Positions 36,018 through 45,939 of a stretch of DNA of 64,000 nucleotides are shown here, piece after piece; the stretch's first letter is position 1; each line of letters opens with the position of its first letter. The stretch is from assembly GCA_963820545.1 (NCBI GenBank), contig CAWGAJ010000001.1:186001-250000 (forward strand), written 5' to 3'. A program made the translations under genes and the position numbers. The notes below the pieces were generated by a model. The model had not been told where the DNA came from, made no database searches, and worked only from the letters and a program-made list of their open reading frames with translations. The DNA is from CAWGAJ01 sp963820545 (GTDB lineage Bacteria > Planctomycetota > Planctomycetia > Pirellulales > Thermoguttaceae).

Positions 36018-36465
36018 ATCTTCCTTTAGTGAACAGACTTGGGCCAAATGTAGAAGCTAGATTAAATCGTTCAGGATTCTATCCGGCGGAGGGCAATTTT
36101 TATTACAGATTTATCCCGCACGTCAATTGGGAAAACTTGAAATAACCAAACGAGGCGAGATTTGTGCACACAACGTTCGGGCGATTGTAGCCAATTTGTC
36201 CAGACACATTGCCGATCGGGAATGCCGGACAATCGCCGAAAAGACCGGCTGGGACGGTAGTGTCTGTCAAGTTGCGCACATTTGAATTCAGGTAGTTCTT
36301 GGTTTGGTAGGGAATAGTTCCCTGCTCCCGTAGGGGAGCGGGAAATATTAATCTTGCATTCTGTAATAGTTTTTTACTTTTTATTGGGTCTCGGATTGAT
36401 AGTTGTCCCATGGATGGCCCCAAATCGCCAAAATACCAGCCCGGATTAAAGAAATAGCGTCTTTT
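36018..36465. other. intergenic region between two GH2 genes
   Basis: About 450 bases without a supported gene. A hairpin TTCCC-GCTCCC / GGGAGC-GGGAA at about 36318-36344 is present but has no T-run. Antisense frames are not convincing. Confidence 0.5.
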
Positions 36466-37422
36466 TCAGGGACGACTATCTACTGCCGCATTGGGCAGCG
36501 TCTGAGGCATTTCCACCGACAAACCATCCTTGATATTGACCGGCACGGACACGATCCGCGTTTCGGCTGGGTTGAGTCCTTCGCGGGCGGCTTTTAAGAC
36601 GATCTCGCCCGGTGTTAGAGTCGAGCGGATCAGCACCCGATTTATGCCACATTCGGTATTCAGATATTTATTGTTGGTCGAGCTGGTAATGCCGCTGTTG
36701 TATCCGCCGCGCCAAATCGCCGGCCCTGTAAGCTCAAAATCCACGCGGGCTTCGTCGGTCGGACATCGAAGCCCCTGGGCATCGACAACCTCGAAGTCGA
36801 TAAAAGCCACGTCCGAGCCGTCGGCCAACAGGCCCTTGGGACCGGTATGGACAGTCAATTTCAGCGCCTTGGCCGGTCCGGCGGTCGTCAATTCGTGCTT
36901 GCACACGACGTTGCCCTGTTTGATTCCCACGGCCTTAACCGTCCCGGGTTCAAAACTTACGTCTTTAAAAGCGTAAATATAATTGTTCTCGGGCCGGTTC
37001 GACTTGCCCTTTGATGCGCCGTTGACGAACAACTCGACCTCATCAACGTTATTGGCGGCGACGTACATAGTTTTTTTGGCGTCGGCCGGATAGGTCCAAT
37101 GGCCGATGATGTGGATGTCGGGCCGCTGGTTCTGCATCACGCAATGCAGATAATAAATCTGCTTGGGCAGACGCACGGCATCGACCTTGCCACTGTTGCG
37201 GCAGACCTCGGAGCTGGCCTGGCGTCCGTGCTGATTACTGTCGGCGAATATAATCGAGGCGTAGCCGGACCATTTTGAACGGTTTGGATCGGTGTTTGTG
37301 ATGATCTGGCTGTAATAATCGCTGTATCGCTTGGCGGCCGCCAGACAAAACGTTTCGGAATTCCATTTAAACGTATCTTGCGGCCCGGGCTTGAAACCGA
37401 AGTGCGGCGGCGAATAATCGTC
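36466..37422 (-). CDS. GH2-family enzyme, C-terminal part after frameshift
   Basis: Continues with DDYSPPHFGFKPGPQDTFKW and further with GHWTYPADAKKTMYVAANNVDEVELFVNG, a DUF4982-like domain, then an Ig-like domain with DFEVVDAQGLRCPTDEARVDFEL, typical of the beta-galactosidase C-terminus. The full protein is about 865 residues. Stop at 36466. Confidence 0.78.
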   Translation of the reverse strand, partial: DDYSPPHFGFKPGPQDTFKWNSETFCLAAAKRYSDYYSQIITNTDPNRSKWSGYASIIFADSNQHGRQASSEVCRNSGKVDAVRLPKQIYYLHCVMQNQRPDIHIIGHWTYPADAKKTMYVAANNVDEVELFVNGASKGKSNRPENNYIYAFKDVSFEPGTVKAVGIKQGNVVCKHELTTAGPAKALKLTVHTGPKGLLADGSDVAFIDFEVVDAQGLRCPTDEARVDFELTGPAIWRGGYNSGITSSTNNKYLNTECGINRVLIRSTLTPGEIVLKAAREGLNPAETRIVSVPVNIKDGLSVEMPQTLPNAAVDSRP

Positions 37423-37424
37423 CC

Positions 37425-39068
37425 AAAATCGGCGGCGCCTTCGTCGCGGAAATCCTCGGTTTCGATGATCGGGGCAAGGTCGCGGCGCTGGTGGCTATAG
37501 GCTCGAAACATCTTCGTCGGCTCGTTTAGGGCGTCGGTTTCGGGGCTCTGACCGATCATCACTCCAAAATATTCGGCAATGTCGGTGGTGTCCGGATCGT
37601 TCAATGTGCGGCAGCCCATCACACGGCCGCCGGCGGGATCCCACTCTTTGCGCAGATCGACCATTTGCCGCATGTGGTCCGCGCTAATGCCGTTGTTGCC
37701 TGCCTCCCAGAACAAGATGCTGGGATTGTTGCGATAGTAGATCATCGTATCGCGCATGACCTCCATGCGTTGTTCCCATTGGCGGCCGGCGGCATCTTTT
37801 TCCTTGTCGCCGCCTGGACAAATCTGCACGATGCCGAAGCGGTCGCAGGCCCTGACATTCTGTGCTTTTGGCGCTATGTGCATCCAACGCATGTAGTTGC
37901 CGTTGGAGTGGCGGATCAATTTGGCCGTAAAATCGTGCATCCAGTCGGGATACGCCCCGCCCACCGCGGCCCATTCGTCCACGCTGCGTTGAGCATAGCC
38001 TTTCAGATACACGAAGCGGTCGTTGATATAAACCCCTCCGGTCCCCGCGCCGCCTTTAAATGCCGTTTTGCGGAATCCGCTGCGTATTTTGTGGATATCG
38101 ACCGTTTTGCCGTCGACGCTCAGGATGGAATAAACGTCGTATAGAATCGGTTCGTCCGGACTCCACCAACGCGCGTCGGTCAGTTTTCCGCCGGCCTTGA
38201 GGATCGCGGTTTCGCCGTCGACCATGTCGTAAGTCTCGCCCGGCAGCGATGCACGGACAAATCCCTCGGCATCGACCACGACCGCCGACAGTTCGACTGC
38301 CCGCTGATTGCCCGATTCGTTGCGGACCTGCGACTCAACTTCGATCGCGGCGGTCTTGGCAGGTATGTCAAAAGCGGATGCGTATACGTAGGCGCCCACG
38401 GTTTGCAGGTTCTCGTACAACGGCAACGTCTGATATACCTTGCCGGTGATGTGCAGTCGGATGTTGCGATTCAGCCCGCCGTAGTTGGGATTGAAATCCT
38501 TGCTCTCCCACTGGAAGACCGTGCCCGATGATTCTTCCTTGTAATTTGTGTCGTTGGTTAGCTTGACCGTGAGCACGTTTTCCTGGTCGCCGAACAGAAC
38601 GGCGTCGGTGATATCGATGCCGCAAGGCGTCACTCCGTTTTCGTATTTTCCCACGGGCTTGCCGTTTACAAAAAACCGGGCCGCCTGACGCAGGCCTTCA
38701 AACTCGAGGAAAACTTTTTTGCCCTCGGCTTCGGCGGGCAGCTTGAAATGTTTGCGATAACACACCGGTCCCATGTATAAAGTCTTTTCGCCGCCGCGCG
38801 CGATTATTTCATCGAAGCTGTCAACGTCGTTATAAGTGTGCGGCGCGCTTACTACCGTCCATTTCGAATCGTCGAACAGCGGATTTTCAGCGCCGGGAGC
38901 ATCTTCCTTGATAAACTTCCAATCGGGATTGAAGTTGTATGTTGTCCGAGGCGAAACGGGCGGAACGTATTTTTCGTCGGCCCGCGAAAAACCGCAAAAG
39001 AAGATTAATAGAAATGCTCCAAATAGGAACGATACAAAACCACCGACAGCTTTGCGACCACCCATCAT
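37425..39068 (-). CDS. GH2-family glycoside hydrolase with variant acid/base site, main part
   Basis: Second secreted GH2 enzyme: signal peptide about 1-30 (FVSFLFGAFLLIFFCGFSRA), N-terminal jelly roll 40-215, Ig-like domain, then the catalytic barrel. In the place of the usual GNE acid/base there is GNN (G457, N458, N459) in FWEAGNNGI, while the nucleophile E536 in IIETEDF is present. The true frame shifts near 37425, in the run GATTTTGGGAC, where one T is missing. The start is ATG 39068. It may use another residue or a retaining mechanism of a divergent subfamily; by length and domain order it is a normal GH2. Confidence 0.82.
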
Positions 39069-39120
39069 AGAGGAAAGATCCTAATAGTTAGAAATCCGTA
39101 AATACTCAAAAAACGGATAA

Positions 39121-39142
39121 CCCTGACAACTTGTTGTCAGGG
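39121..39142. repeat. perfect hairpin upstream of the second GH2 gene
   Basis: CCCTGACAAC (39121-39130) and GTTGTCAGGG (39133-39142) form a 10-base stem with two bases between, about 50 bases upstream of the GH2 start. It may be an operator or a REP-like unit. The rest of 39069-39348 has no gene and is AT-rich towards 39300. Confidence 0.6.
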
Positions 39143-39348
39143 CGGCGTAGGCGCAAGAGGCAAATTTTGCATATCCGTTGAAACAAAATATCTTTTGTGT
39201 TTTCCTCTTGTGCCTTCGGCACCCCGATAACAAATATCTATCGGAACCACCCGCGGACAAAATAACAAACCCGAAGATTGTCTAAACATATATCATGATC
39301 TTTTTCATATAATCTTTGTTTCTTTTATTCAACCTCCCATTATTCACA

Positions 39349-39732
39349 CTATTTGCTTAACTTCTCAACAATAATACCGTTTATCAAAAGGCCTAAATCA
39401 GCAACTAATCCGGCTAACATTGTAACTAAACTGAACTTATACACAATCCAAAATCCAACCTCCCATAGTACACCTGCTCCAAGCCACCATAAGAAACCAT
39501 ATAATAATCCACTTTGACCAATCTTTGAACCTTTTGCAAGAAAAAATATTAAAACAAATGCAAATCCATGCAGAAATGAAAGTGGAATTGAAAAAACTAA
39601 ATCAATTGAGCTAAAACCACTTGGTGGAGTTAAACCAAAAAACTGTATAAATAAACTGTAGACAATAATAGGGGAAATAAACGAGATAACCGAGACAATT
39701 AATACGCTGATAATGAATCTTTTCGTGTTCAT
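39349..39732 (-). CDS. AT-rich four-helix membrane protein, 127 aa
   Basis: Starts MNTKRFIISVLIVSVISFISP at 39732. Four hydrophobic segments are visible (about 5-30, 43-65, 78-100 and 103-122). The gene is far richer in A and T than its neighbours and has many Ile/Ser/Phe codons ending in A or T, so it was probably acquired from another organism. No motif identifies a function. It stands next to a possible transposase tail. Confidence 0.65.
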   Translation of the reverse strand: MNTKRFIISVLIVSVISFISPIIVYSLFIQFFGLTPPSGFSSIDLVFSIPLSFLHGFAFVLIFFLAKGSKIGQSGLLYGFLWWLGAGVLWEVGFWIVYKFSLVTMLAGLVADLGLLINGIIVEKLSK

Positions 39733-39739
39733 CTTTTAT

Positions 39740-40003
39740 TCACCTCACTTTCTTTATATTAAAATTTACTCGACCTTTTATCCGAACGGAATTCCGGGGA
39801 CGCCATACATAATTATTGTGTTTGGGTTTTTTTGGTTCGGGTTTTTGCCGCCTTAAAACGCGGCCGTGTTTTTTCTCCAGGCGTTTTTGAAATTTATCTG
39901 CTCCGAGGACGCAGCCGGTGCGTTCATGTTCACGGAATAGTTTGGGTTCTGCTTCGCTCGTCGCCGTCTTAGAACACACCAGCCAATGTGCAGTGAGCGG
40001 CAA
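39740..40003 (-). pseudogene. possible C-terminal remnant of a REP-associated transposase
   Basis: The sequence FREHERTGCVLGADKFQKRL and following KKHGRVLRRQKPEPKKPK resembles the basic C-terminal tail of Y1 / RAYT transposases, where G-x-E-x-F-x-x-x-L-E-x-x-x-G-R-x-L-R-x-x-x-x-G-x-x-x-K is common. There is no catalytic HUH or Tyr. If correct, it may be the source of the palindromic repeats that I see elsewhere. Weak identification. Confidence 0.3.
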
Positions 40004-40045
40004 GCCAGTTGCCCGCTCGGGTCCTGTGCCGACGTTCGGAATGCA

Positions 40046-40811
40046 TCATCTGGCCAGCCAGCCGCCATCCACCGCGATCGTGTACCCGTTTACATAATTC
40101 GATGCCTCTGAAGCAAGGAAAACCACGGCACCCTGCAGGTCTTCGGGCATACCCCAGCGCCCCGTCGGTATTCTGGCAAGGATATCAGCATTACGTTTTT
40201 CATCAGCGCAACGCCGCCGTGTTGTCGGTGGCCATATATCCCGGGGCTATGGCATTGCAACTGATCCCGTTGGGCCCCAGCTCGCAGGCCATGAGCCTCG
40301 TAAGCCCCATCACGGCGCTCTTCGATGACGTATAAGACGGAACCCTGATGCCACCCTGGAATGACAGCATCGAGGCGACACTGATGATCTTGCCGCCCTT
40401 GCCCTGCTTGACCATCTGCCGCGCGGAAGCCTGGCTAAGAAGAAACACGGCCTTGATGTTCAGGTTCATCACGTCATCCCAGTCCTTCTCGGGGAATTCC
40501 AGGAAATCGGCGCGCCTGATTATACCTGCATTGTTAACAAGAATATCCAGGCGGCCCAGGCCTGCCACGGTCTGGTCAACAATCTCCTGGGGCGCACCTG
40601 CGGCACAGAGGTCAAGCTGGATCGCAACCGCCTTCCGGCCAAGCTTGCTAATGATGCCAAGCGTCTCCGCACAATCGATCATGTCCACCACTGAAAGATC
40701 GGCGCCAGCCTCCGCCAGCGCAACCGCCATCCCCTGCCCCAAACCACGCGCAGCGCCGGTGACCACAGCCACCTTTCCATCCAGTTTGAACTTATCAAGT
40801 ATCTTGCTCAT
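40046..40811 (-). CDS. kduD: 2-deoxy-D-gluconate 3-dehydrogenase / KduD-type SDR, frameshifted
   Basis: NAD(P)-dependent short-chain dehydrogenase that converts 3-deoxy-D-glycero-2,5-hexodiulosonate to 2-keto-3-deoxygluconate in uronate breakdown. Seen: TGAARGLGQGMA (Rossmann GxxxGxG, about 19-30), NNAGI, catalytic Ser in SVASMLS, and YTSSK (Tyr-x3-Lys). The frame breaks near 40205 after NTAALR, and continues in another frame with RNADILARIPTGRWGMPEDL and ends NYVNGYTIAVDGGWLAR at 40046, the classic KduD end. The start is ATG 40811. It neighbours kduI. Confidence 0.9.
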
Positions 40812-40871
40812 ACATTCTCATTCGTAATTGATTATTAAACATCGTCCAAAAACCCTTGAGCGGCCCCCAAA

Positions 40872-40934
40872 GGGGACAGTCCCATTTTCGCCGACCATGC
40901 AAGCATGGTGCCCGCGAAAATCGGGACAGTCCCC
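40872..40934. repeat. REP/MITE-like palindrome with GGGACAGTCCC ends
   Basis: GGGGACAGTCCCATTTTCGC (40872-40891) and a near-complement GCGAAAATCGGGACAGTCCC (40914-40933) flank a small CCATGCAAGCATGG hairpin. The unit lies between kduI and kduD, four bases from the kduI stop. Confidence 0.75.
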
Positions 40935-40937
40935 CGC

Positions 40938-41774
40938 CTATTTCATTCCCCCGACATCAACCTTGTCCATGTCATCAAACACCTGGTTTTCCCCGCCCAT
41001 CGCCCAAACAAACTTGTACGAGCCCGTGCCCACGCCGGAATGAATCGACCACTCCGGCGAGAGAACAACCTGCATCTGCTTGACAATGACATGCCTGGTT
41101 TCGTCCGGCTCACCCAGCATGTGGAACACCAGGGCGTCCTTCGGCAGGTCGAAATAGCAGTAGACTTCGGTGCGGCGGTCGTGCGTATGCGGCGGGAACG
41201 TATTCCACACGCTTCCTTCGTGCAGTTCGGTAAAGCCCAAGACAAGCTGGCAGCTCTTGATCCCGCCGATGCGTATGTACTGGAAGATCGTCCGGCGATT
41301 GGCCTCTTTTGCCGACCCGAGATCTATCCGGTTGGCCTTATCCAGCCCCGCATGGGCCGTCGGATAATCCGCATGCGCCGGGTACGACACCAGGTAGAAC
41401 ATCGCAGGCGCCTTTGCCGAATCACTGGCAAACGACACAACCCGGCTGCCCCTTCCGATATAGACGCACTCGCGCGGAGCAACCTTATAAGTCGTCCCAT
41501 CAACCATGACCGCTCCGGCCTCGCCCAGGTTGATCACCCCGGCCTCGCGGCGTTCGCAGAAGAAACCGCACGCCATCTCTTTGCCGCCTTCCAGCGCCAG
41601 AGCTTTGTCCAGCGGCACAATGCCCCCGACAACCGCGCGGTCCACATTGGTGTAGCAGAACTCCGCCCGACCCGGCTGAAACAGATCAGTCACAAGGAAT
41701 TTCTCTCGAAGTTCATCAGACGTCATTCGCCGGTACGAATCCCGGTCAGCAGCTTGAATTGTCTTCATCTTCAA
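40938..41774 (-). CDS. kduI: 5-dehydro-4-deoxy-D-glucuronate isomerase
   Basis: Isomerises 4-deoxy-L-threo-5-hexosulose uronate (from unsaturated uronates) to the KduD substrate. All 278 residues match the family length, and the four metal ligands are in the canonical positions: H196, H198, E203 and H245 (PHTHDRRTEV and EWSIHSG). Start ATG 41774 (alternative Met 3). Together with kduD, GH105 and the transporter this is a complete short route from imported unsaturated uronates to KDG. Confidence 0.95.
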   Translation of the reverse strand: MKMKTIQAADRDSYRRMTSDELREKFLVTDLFQPGRAEFCYTNVDRAVVGGIVPLDKALALEGGKEMACGFFCERREAGVINLGEAGAVMVDGTTYKVAPRECVYIGRGSRVVSFASDSAKAPAMFYLVSYPAHADYPTAHAGLDKANRIDLGSAKEANRRTIFQYIRIGGIKSCQLVLGFTELHEGSVWNTFPPHTHDRRTEVYCYFDLPKDALVFHMLGEPDETRHVIVKQMQVVLSPEWSIHSGVGTGSYKFVWAMGGENQVFDDMDKVDVGGMK

Positions 41775-41863
41775 CTTTCTCTATTTGTTAAACAAAATAC
41801 GGCACAATCATTTCGCCTTGTTTTCTCGGTGCATTTTACCAGAAAAATCCTTACTGGTAAACT

Positions 41864-44080
41864 CTACTGAATCTCCACCTTCAGAGGCGACTTCAGCCTG
41901 GCAACGAAATCTTTTAGATAGCCATTCCAGGCCTCGCTGTCCTTAAAATCCAACCCCTTGCTCCATCCGGCACCGGCGTAATAGACGAAAGGTTCACCGG
42001 GCTTCGACTCGCACAGCACGAGCGCGTGGCCGTCGGCCTTCTTGAACTGGCCGCCGCTGGTGGCGGGCCAAACGAGGCCGACGGGGATGAAACCGGGGCC
42101 GTCGCCTTCGCTGAATTTTTCCCAGATGCTCGCCCAGTTGTCTTCGTGCGCGACGAGGCTGGCCTCGGAGTGAATGAACAAGCCTGCCGCCACGGTAACT
42201 GATTGATTGCCGGTGTCGTAGCGGCACTGAAAGCGGTTGAGGTTCGAGCCCAGATCGAGCGACACGCGTTTGACCTCGGAAACCTGGCGGCCACTGGCGT
42301 TCCACGGGGCGTATGTCAACTCGAACACGGCGCGAATCGGGCCTTCCGCGACGAGTTTCCATGTCTTGAAACACCGCGAGGCCCAGAGTTTGCCGTCCGA
42401 CCAGATCGCCGCGCCGCCGCAACCGCGATTCGGCCCGGCGCGATAATTGTCGGCGGCCTTGCCGTCATCGTTGTGATAGTTCTCGCGTTTGTACATCGAA
42501 TTGATGACCGGCTCGCGCACGTGTTTGCACCAGACGTCCACGCCGCTGCCGGTCTTGTCACCGTCCTGCTTCTGGAGGGCCGGGCCGTACATCCGAAACG
42601 CTATGCGGTCGTTTTCCCACGCAAAATCATCAAGCCTTTCAGGAACAAACCGTGCGGTCGTCGTCAGCGCCGGCGCCGGCAGTTTTGCCCGGTCAATGCC
42701 CGCGAATATCACGAAACTCTTCTTCTGCTTCGGCAGGAAGTCCGACTGGAATAACAGCTTTTCCGGCTGCCCGTCGCCATTCGCGTCCACAACCTGCGAG
42801 GTAATCCAGCGCGCTGCGCCACTTTCCATGACCGCCACATTCTCCGCCGTCACCTGGGGTAACTTCGCCTTCAGGTCCGCTATCGGAATCTCGACGGTTT
42901 CCTGCGTGCGCAGATTGTCCAGATCATTCCTCACGCTAATCGTGGTGTTCGGCACTTCGTGCAGCAACTGCATTCTGTACAATTCACTGCCAGCCAGCAG
43001 GAATGCGCCAACGCCGTATATTTCCGAAAGATTGGGATCAAATTTCTTTGGATCGGCTCCGATCGGCTGCACATGGGTCAGCTTGCCGTCTTCGGCCACA
43101 CAGCCGACAAGACCGGCCCAGGCCTTTCTGATGACGGGGTCGAACTTCGCCCTGTCCAGCAGCCCCTGATTGACACCCCAAGTCATGGCGTAACAATAGA
43201 AAGCCGATCCGCTTGTTTCGGGATTGGGATAATTATCCGGATCGAGCAGGCTGGACCGCCACAAGCCGTCAGCTTGCTGGCAGGCAATCAGTTTTTCAGA
43301 CATCTGCTGGAACTGCTCGATAAACCGCTTTCTTTCCGGATGGTCGGATGGAAGAATCTGCAACACGCGCACCAGCCCGCCCATCACCCAGCCATTGCCC
43401 CGGCTCCAGAAAACCTTCTTTCCATTGGTTTCTTTCTTGGCGAAATACGAATTGTCGCGGAAGTAGAGTCGCTCTTCCTTGTCAAAAAGGAAGTCGGAAG
43501 TGGCCCACCACTCCTGAATCATGAAATCGAGGTATTTTTTCTCACCGGTAACGGCATATAGCTCGATCCAGGCCGGAGGCCCCATGAACAGCGCATCGCA
43601 CCACCACCAGCGCATGATTCCGGCAGGAATCCCTTCCGCCTTCGTTTTTTCCTCGACCGTCCCCTTCGACGGATTCGCGATGATGTAATCAAACCTTTCC
43701 CGCAACGGCGCAATCATTCCCGGGTCGCGGTAAAGCGAGTACATTTCGCAATACATCTGCCCAACGCAATAATCGTCGGCATGATAAACATTCTTTCCAG
43801 GCTTCCATTGATTCGTCCGGCCTGCCGATATCATGGCCTCGCGATACTTTGGATCAGCGGAAAGATCACTCAGCGCCATCATGCCGGCGTACAACACGCC
43901 AGAAGTCCAATCAGTTGGAGGATGTTTCGATGGATGAGCCAGTTGCCAGTCGGCCACCTTCTGCATTATTTCCAGCGTGGCCTCCCTGGTCGACTTGGGC
44001 ACATCAGCCGCATTCAACGCCGGCATCGCCGCCAGCACGCCCACCATCACTACCATCATCGTCTTCATTTTGTATTTCAT
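41864..44080 (-). CDS. GH105 unsaturated glucuronyl/rhamnogalacturonyl hydrolase fused to DUF4861
   Basis: A 738-residue exported protein: signal peptide about 1-24 (MMVVMVGVLAAMPALNA), GH88/105 alpha-alpha barrel about 30-370, then a DUF4861 domain about 375-738. GH105 releases unsaturated uronic acid from pectin-lyase products by hydration. The catalytic Asp candidates are D103 in YHADDYCVG and D162 in WWWCDALFMG. DUF4861 is often fused or linked to pectin-degrading enzymes, and is not characterised to my knowledge. Start MKYKMKTMM; ATG at residue 5 is also possible. The products would enter through the transporter gene upstream. Confidence 0.9.
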   Translation of the reverse strand: MKYKMKTMMVVMVGVLAAMPALNAADVPKSTREATLEIMQKVADWQLAHPSKHPPTDWTSGVLYAGMMALSDLSADPKYREAMISAGRTNQWKPGKNVYHADDYCVGQMYCEMYSLYRDPGMIAPLRERFDYIIANPSKGTVEEKTKAEGIPAGIMRWWWCDALFMGPPAWIELYAVTGEKKYLDFMIQEWWATSDFLFDKEERLYFRDNSYFAKKETNGKKVFWSRGNGWVMGGLVRVLQILPSDHPERKRFIEQFQQMSEKLIACQQADGLWRSSLLDPDNYPNPETSGSAFYCYAMTWGVNQGLLDRAKFDPVIRKAWAGLVGCVAEDGKLTHVQPIGADPKKFDPNLSEIYGVGAFLLAGSELYRMQLLHEVPNTTISVRNDLDNLRTQETVEIPIADLKAKLPQVTAENVAVMESGAARWITSQVVDANGDGQPEKLLFQSDFLPKQKKSFVIFAGIDRAKLPAPALTTTARFVPERLDDFAWENDRIAFRMYGPALQKQDGDKTGSGVDVWCKHVREPVINSMYKRENYHNDDGKAADNYRAGPNRGCGGAAIWSDGKLWASRCFKTWKLVAEGPIRAVFELTYAPWNASGRQVSEVKRVSLDLGSNLNRFQCRYDTGNQSVTVAAGLFIHSEASLVAHEDNWASIWEKFSEGDGPGFIPVGLVWPATSGGQFKKADGHALVLCESKPGEPFVYYAGAGWSKGLDFKDSEAWNGYLKDFVARLKSPLKVEIQ

Positions 44081-44269
44081 CTGGTCTTGCCTTTTTAGAA
44101 TCCAAACTCTACTTCCTGCTGACTGGCAAACGGCGTCACTGATAGGAAGTCTGATCTCACGCGACGCCCCTGATCCTAGCGTGGACGCCGATCGCTGTCA
44201 ATAAGTTGCCGGTCGCTTTCAGTAAATTTGCCCGAATCCGGCCACTTGGATCGCTGCCGAATCGCGAGA

Positions 44270-45169
44270 TCATAGGTTCTCGATCTTCTTGTACTTCGGG
44301 ACCAAGAACTTCATGACCGACCACGCGACGAGGTACGCCAGCGCGCACACGGCGAACATGATGACGTAGGCCGTTTTCATCTCGCCCTGTACGATCGTCG
44401 TCTGCATCTGCTTCAGCTGGGCGAACGCGTCGGGGTTGATCGCCTGGAGTTGGGTGGCCACCTCCTTCGGCAGGCTCCCGAACTCGACCAGATTCAGATC
44501 GATCGGTGTGCCGTGTTTGTTCTCCAACTTCAGGGCGAGGATCTGGTTGAGATAATCGCCCAACACACCGGCCTTGGCTTCGGTCCAGGTCTTGGCGATA
44601 CCGCCCCAGCGGTAGGCGTCGAACAGCCAGCCACCTGACTTGTTGACCAAGATGCCACCGAAGCCGCCGAACATGCCGCCGATGCCGGTGACCGAGCCCA
44701 CCGCCTTTTTCGGGAACATGTCCGAGACCGTCGTGAAGATGTTCGCCGACCATGCCTGGTGGGCGGAGGCGCCGATGCCGATCAGGATGACCGGAACCCA
44801 GAAGCTGATGTGTCCGAAGGGCTGCGCGAGCAGGACGACGAGCGGGAAGAAGGCGATGATCAACATCGCCCGCATACGGCCACTGTAGGGATCATAGCCC
44901 TTGTTGATGAAGTACATCGGGAACCATCCGCCACCGATGCTGCCGACGCAGGTCATCGTGTACAGAACGGCGATCGGAATCGAGACTTGGGTCCCCGTCA
45001 TGCCGTACTGCGCCTTCAGGAAGGCCGGGAGCCAGAAGAGGAAGAACCACCAGACGCCATCGGTCATGAACTTGCCGAAGGCGAACGCCCACGTCTGTCG
45101 GTAGCCGAGCAGCTTGCACCACTGGACGAACCACGGAAGCTTGGGCTCGTTGGCGCCGCGCTGCCGCGG
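44270..45169 (-). CDS. exuT: hexuronate-type MFS transporter, C-terminal half after frameshift
   Basis: Continues in the frame GANEPKLPWFVQWCKLLGYR and then TWAFAFGKFMTDGVWWFFLFWLP, with TM helices 7-12 and IGASAHQAWSANIFTTVSDMFP, a typical second-half signature. A glutamine/alanine-rich insertion between the last two helices (about 80 residues with KTWTEAKAGVLGDYLNQ) is a normal feature of planctomycete and Bacteroidetes members. Ends at 44270. It has no separate start. Confidence 0.82.
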   Translation of the reverse strand, partial: PRQRGANEPKLPWFVQWCKLLGYRQTWAFAFGKFMTDGVWWFFLFWLPAFLKAQYGMTGTQVSIPIAVLYTMTCVGSIGGGWFPMYFINKGYDPYSGRMRAMLIIAFFPLVVLLAQPFGHISFWVPVILIGIGASAHQAWSANIFTTVSDMFPKKAVGSVTGIGGMFGGFGGILVNKSGGWLFDAYRWGGIAKTWTEAKAGVLGDYLNQILALKLENKHGTPIDLNLVEFGSLPKEVATQLQAINPDAFAQLKQMQTTIVQGEMKTAYVIMFAVCALAYLVAWSVMKFLVPKYKKIENL

Positions 45170-45827
45170 CCGCCACGAGTTGCTCGTCCATGTCGCTGTG
45201 GATGTAATCGTATTCGGCCTTGCCCAGCCGCTTCTGCTTCGAAGGCCGTTCGTACAGCCAGAACCAAAAGATCAGCCACAGGAACCCAATCGCGCCGACG
45301 ATGATGAACGCCCCCTGCCAGCCCCATTGGTCGGCAAGCCACGGAACGGTTATGGGGGCCAAGATCGCGCCGACGTTGGTACCGGAATTGAAGATACCGG
45401 TCGCGAGCGCGCGTTCCTTCTTCGGGAACCACTCGGCAGTCGTCTTGATCGCGGCCGGGAAATTCCCCGCCTCGCCGAAGCCGAGCACAGCGCGCGCGAA
45501 CATGAACCCGCCTGTCCCCCTGGCAATGGCGTGGAGAAGAGCGCCGACCGACCAGATGACCAGCGACCACGCGTAGCCCGATTTCGTGCCCAGCCAGTCG
45601 ATGATGCGACCCGCGAAGAGCATTGAGACGGCGTAGACGAACTGGAACACCATGACGATGTTCGCGTAGTCCGTGTCGGTCCAGTTGAATTCGACCTCCA
45701 ACTTGTCTTTCAGAAGGCTCAGGACCTGTCGGTCTAAGTAGTTGACGGTCGTGGCGAAGAAGAGCAGCGCACAAATGGTCCATCTGTATTTGCCGACTCT
45801 TTCGTTGATTTGGTTCAGCTTGTTCAT
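45170..45827 (-). CDS. exuT: hexuronate-type MFS transporter, N-terminal half
   Basis: Major facilitator, anion:cation symporter family (ExuT-like), about 520 residues in total. Seen: TTVNYLDRQVLSLLKDKLE after TM1, six transmembrane helices, and the family motif with FPKKERALATGIFNSG. The first frame ends in an unrelated tail beyond about 45170, where the second half takes over in another frame. Start ATG 45827. In this cluster the transporter would import galacturonate or unsaturated uronates (inference). Confidence 0.85.
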
Positions 45828-45939
45828 CAGAGGTGATTAGTATAACATGAGAAACTGGTGAATCAAGGTGGGGCAGGAGTGGCCGCTCTTGGGAGCTTGC
45901 TGGTCAATCCAGAACATCTGTAGGGGAACTTCTCCGAGT

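Noticed and set aside
35538..36029. 163-codon plus-strand frame
   Set aside because: The minus strand carries the bL12-like mini-protein and the GH2 start; the plus frame has no features.
40905..41870. 321-codon plus-strand frame opposite kduI
   Set aside because: kduI on the other strand has all four metal ligands.
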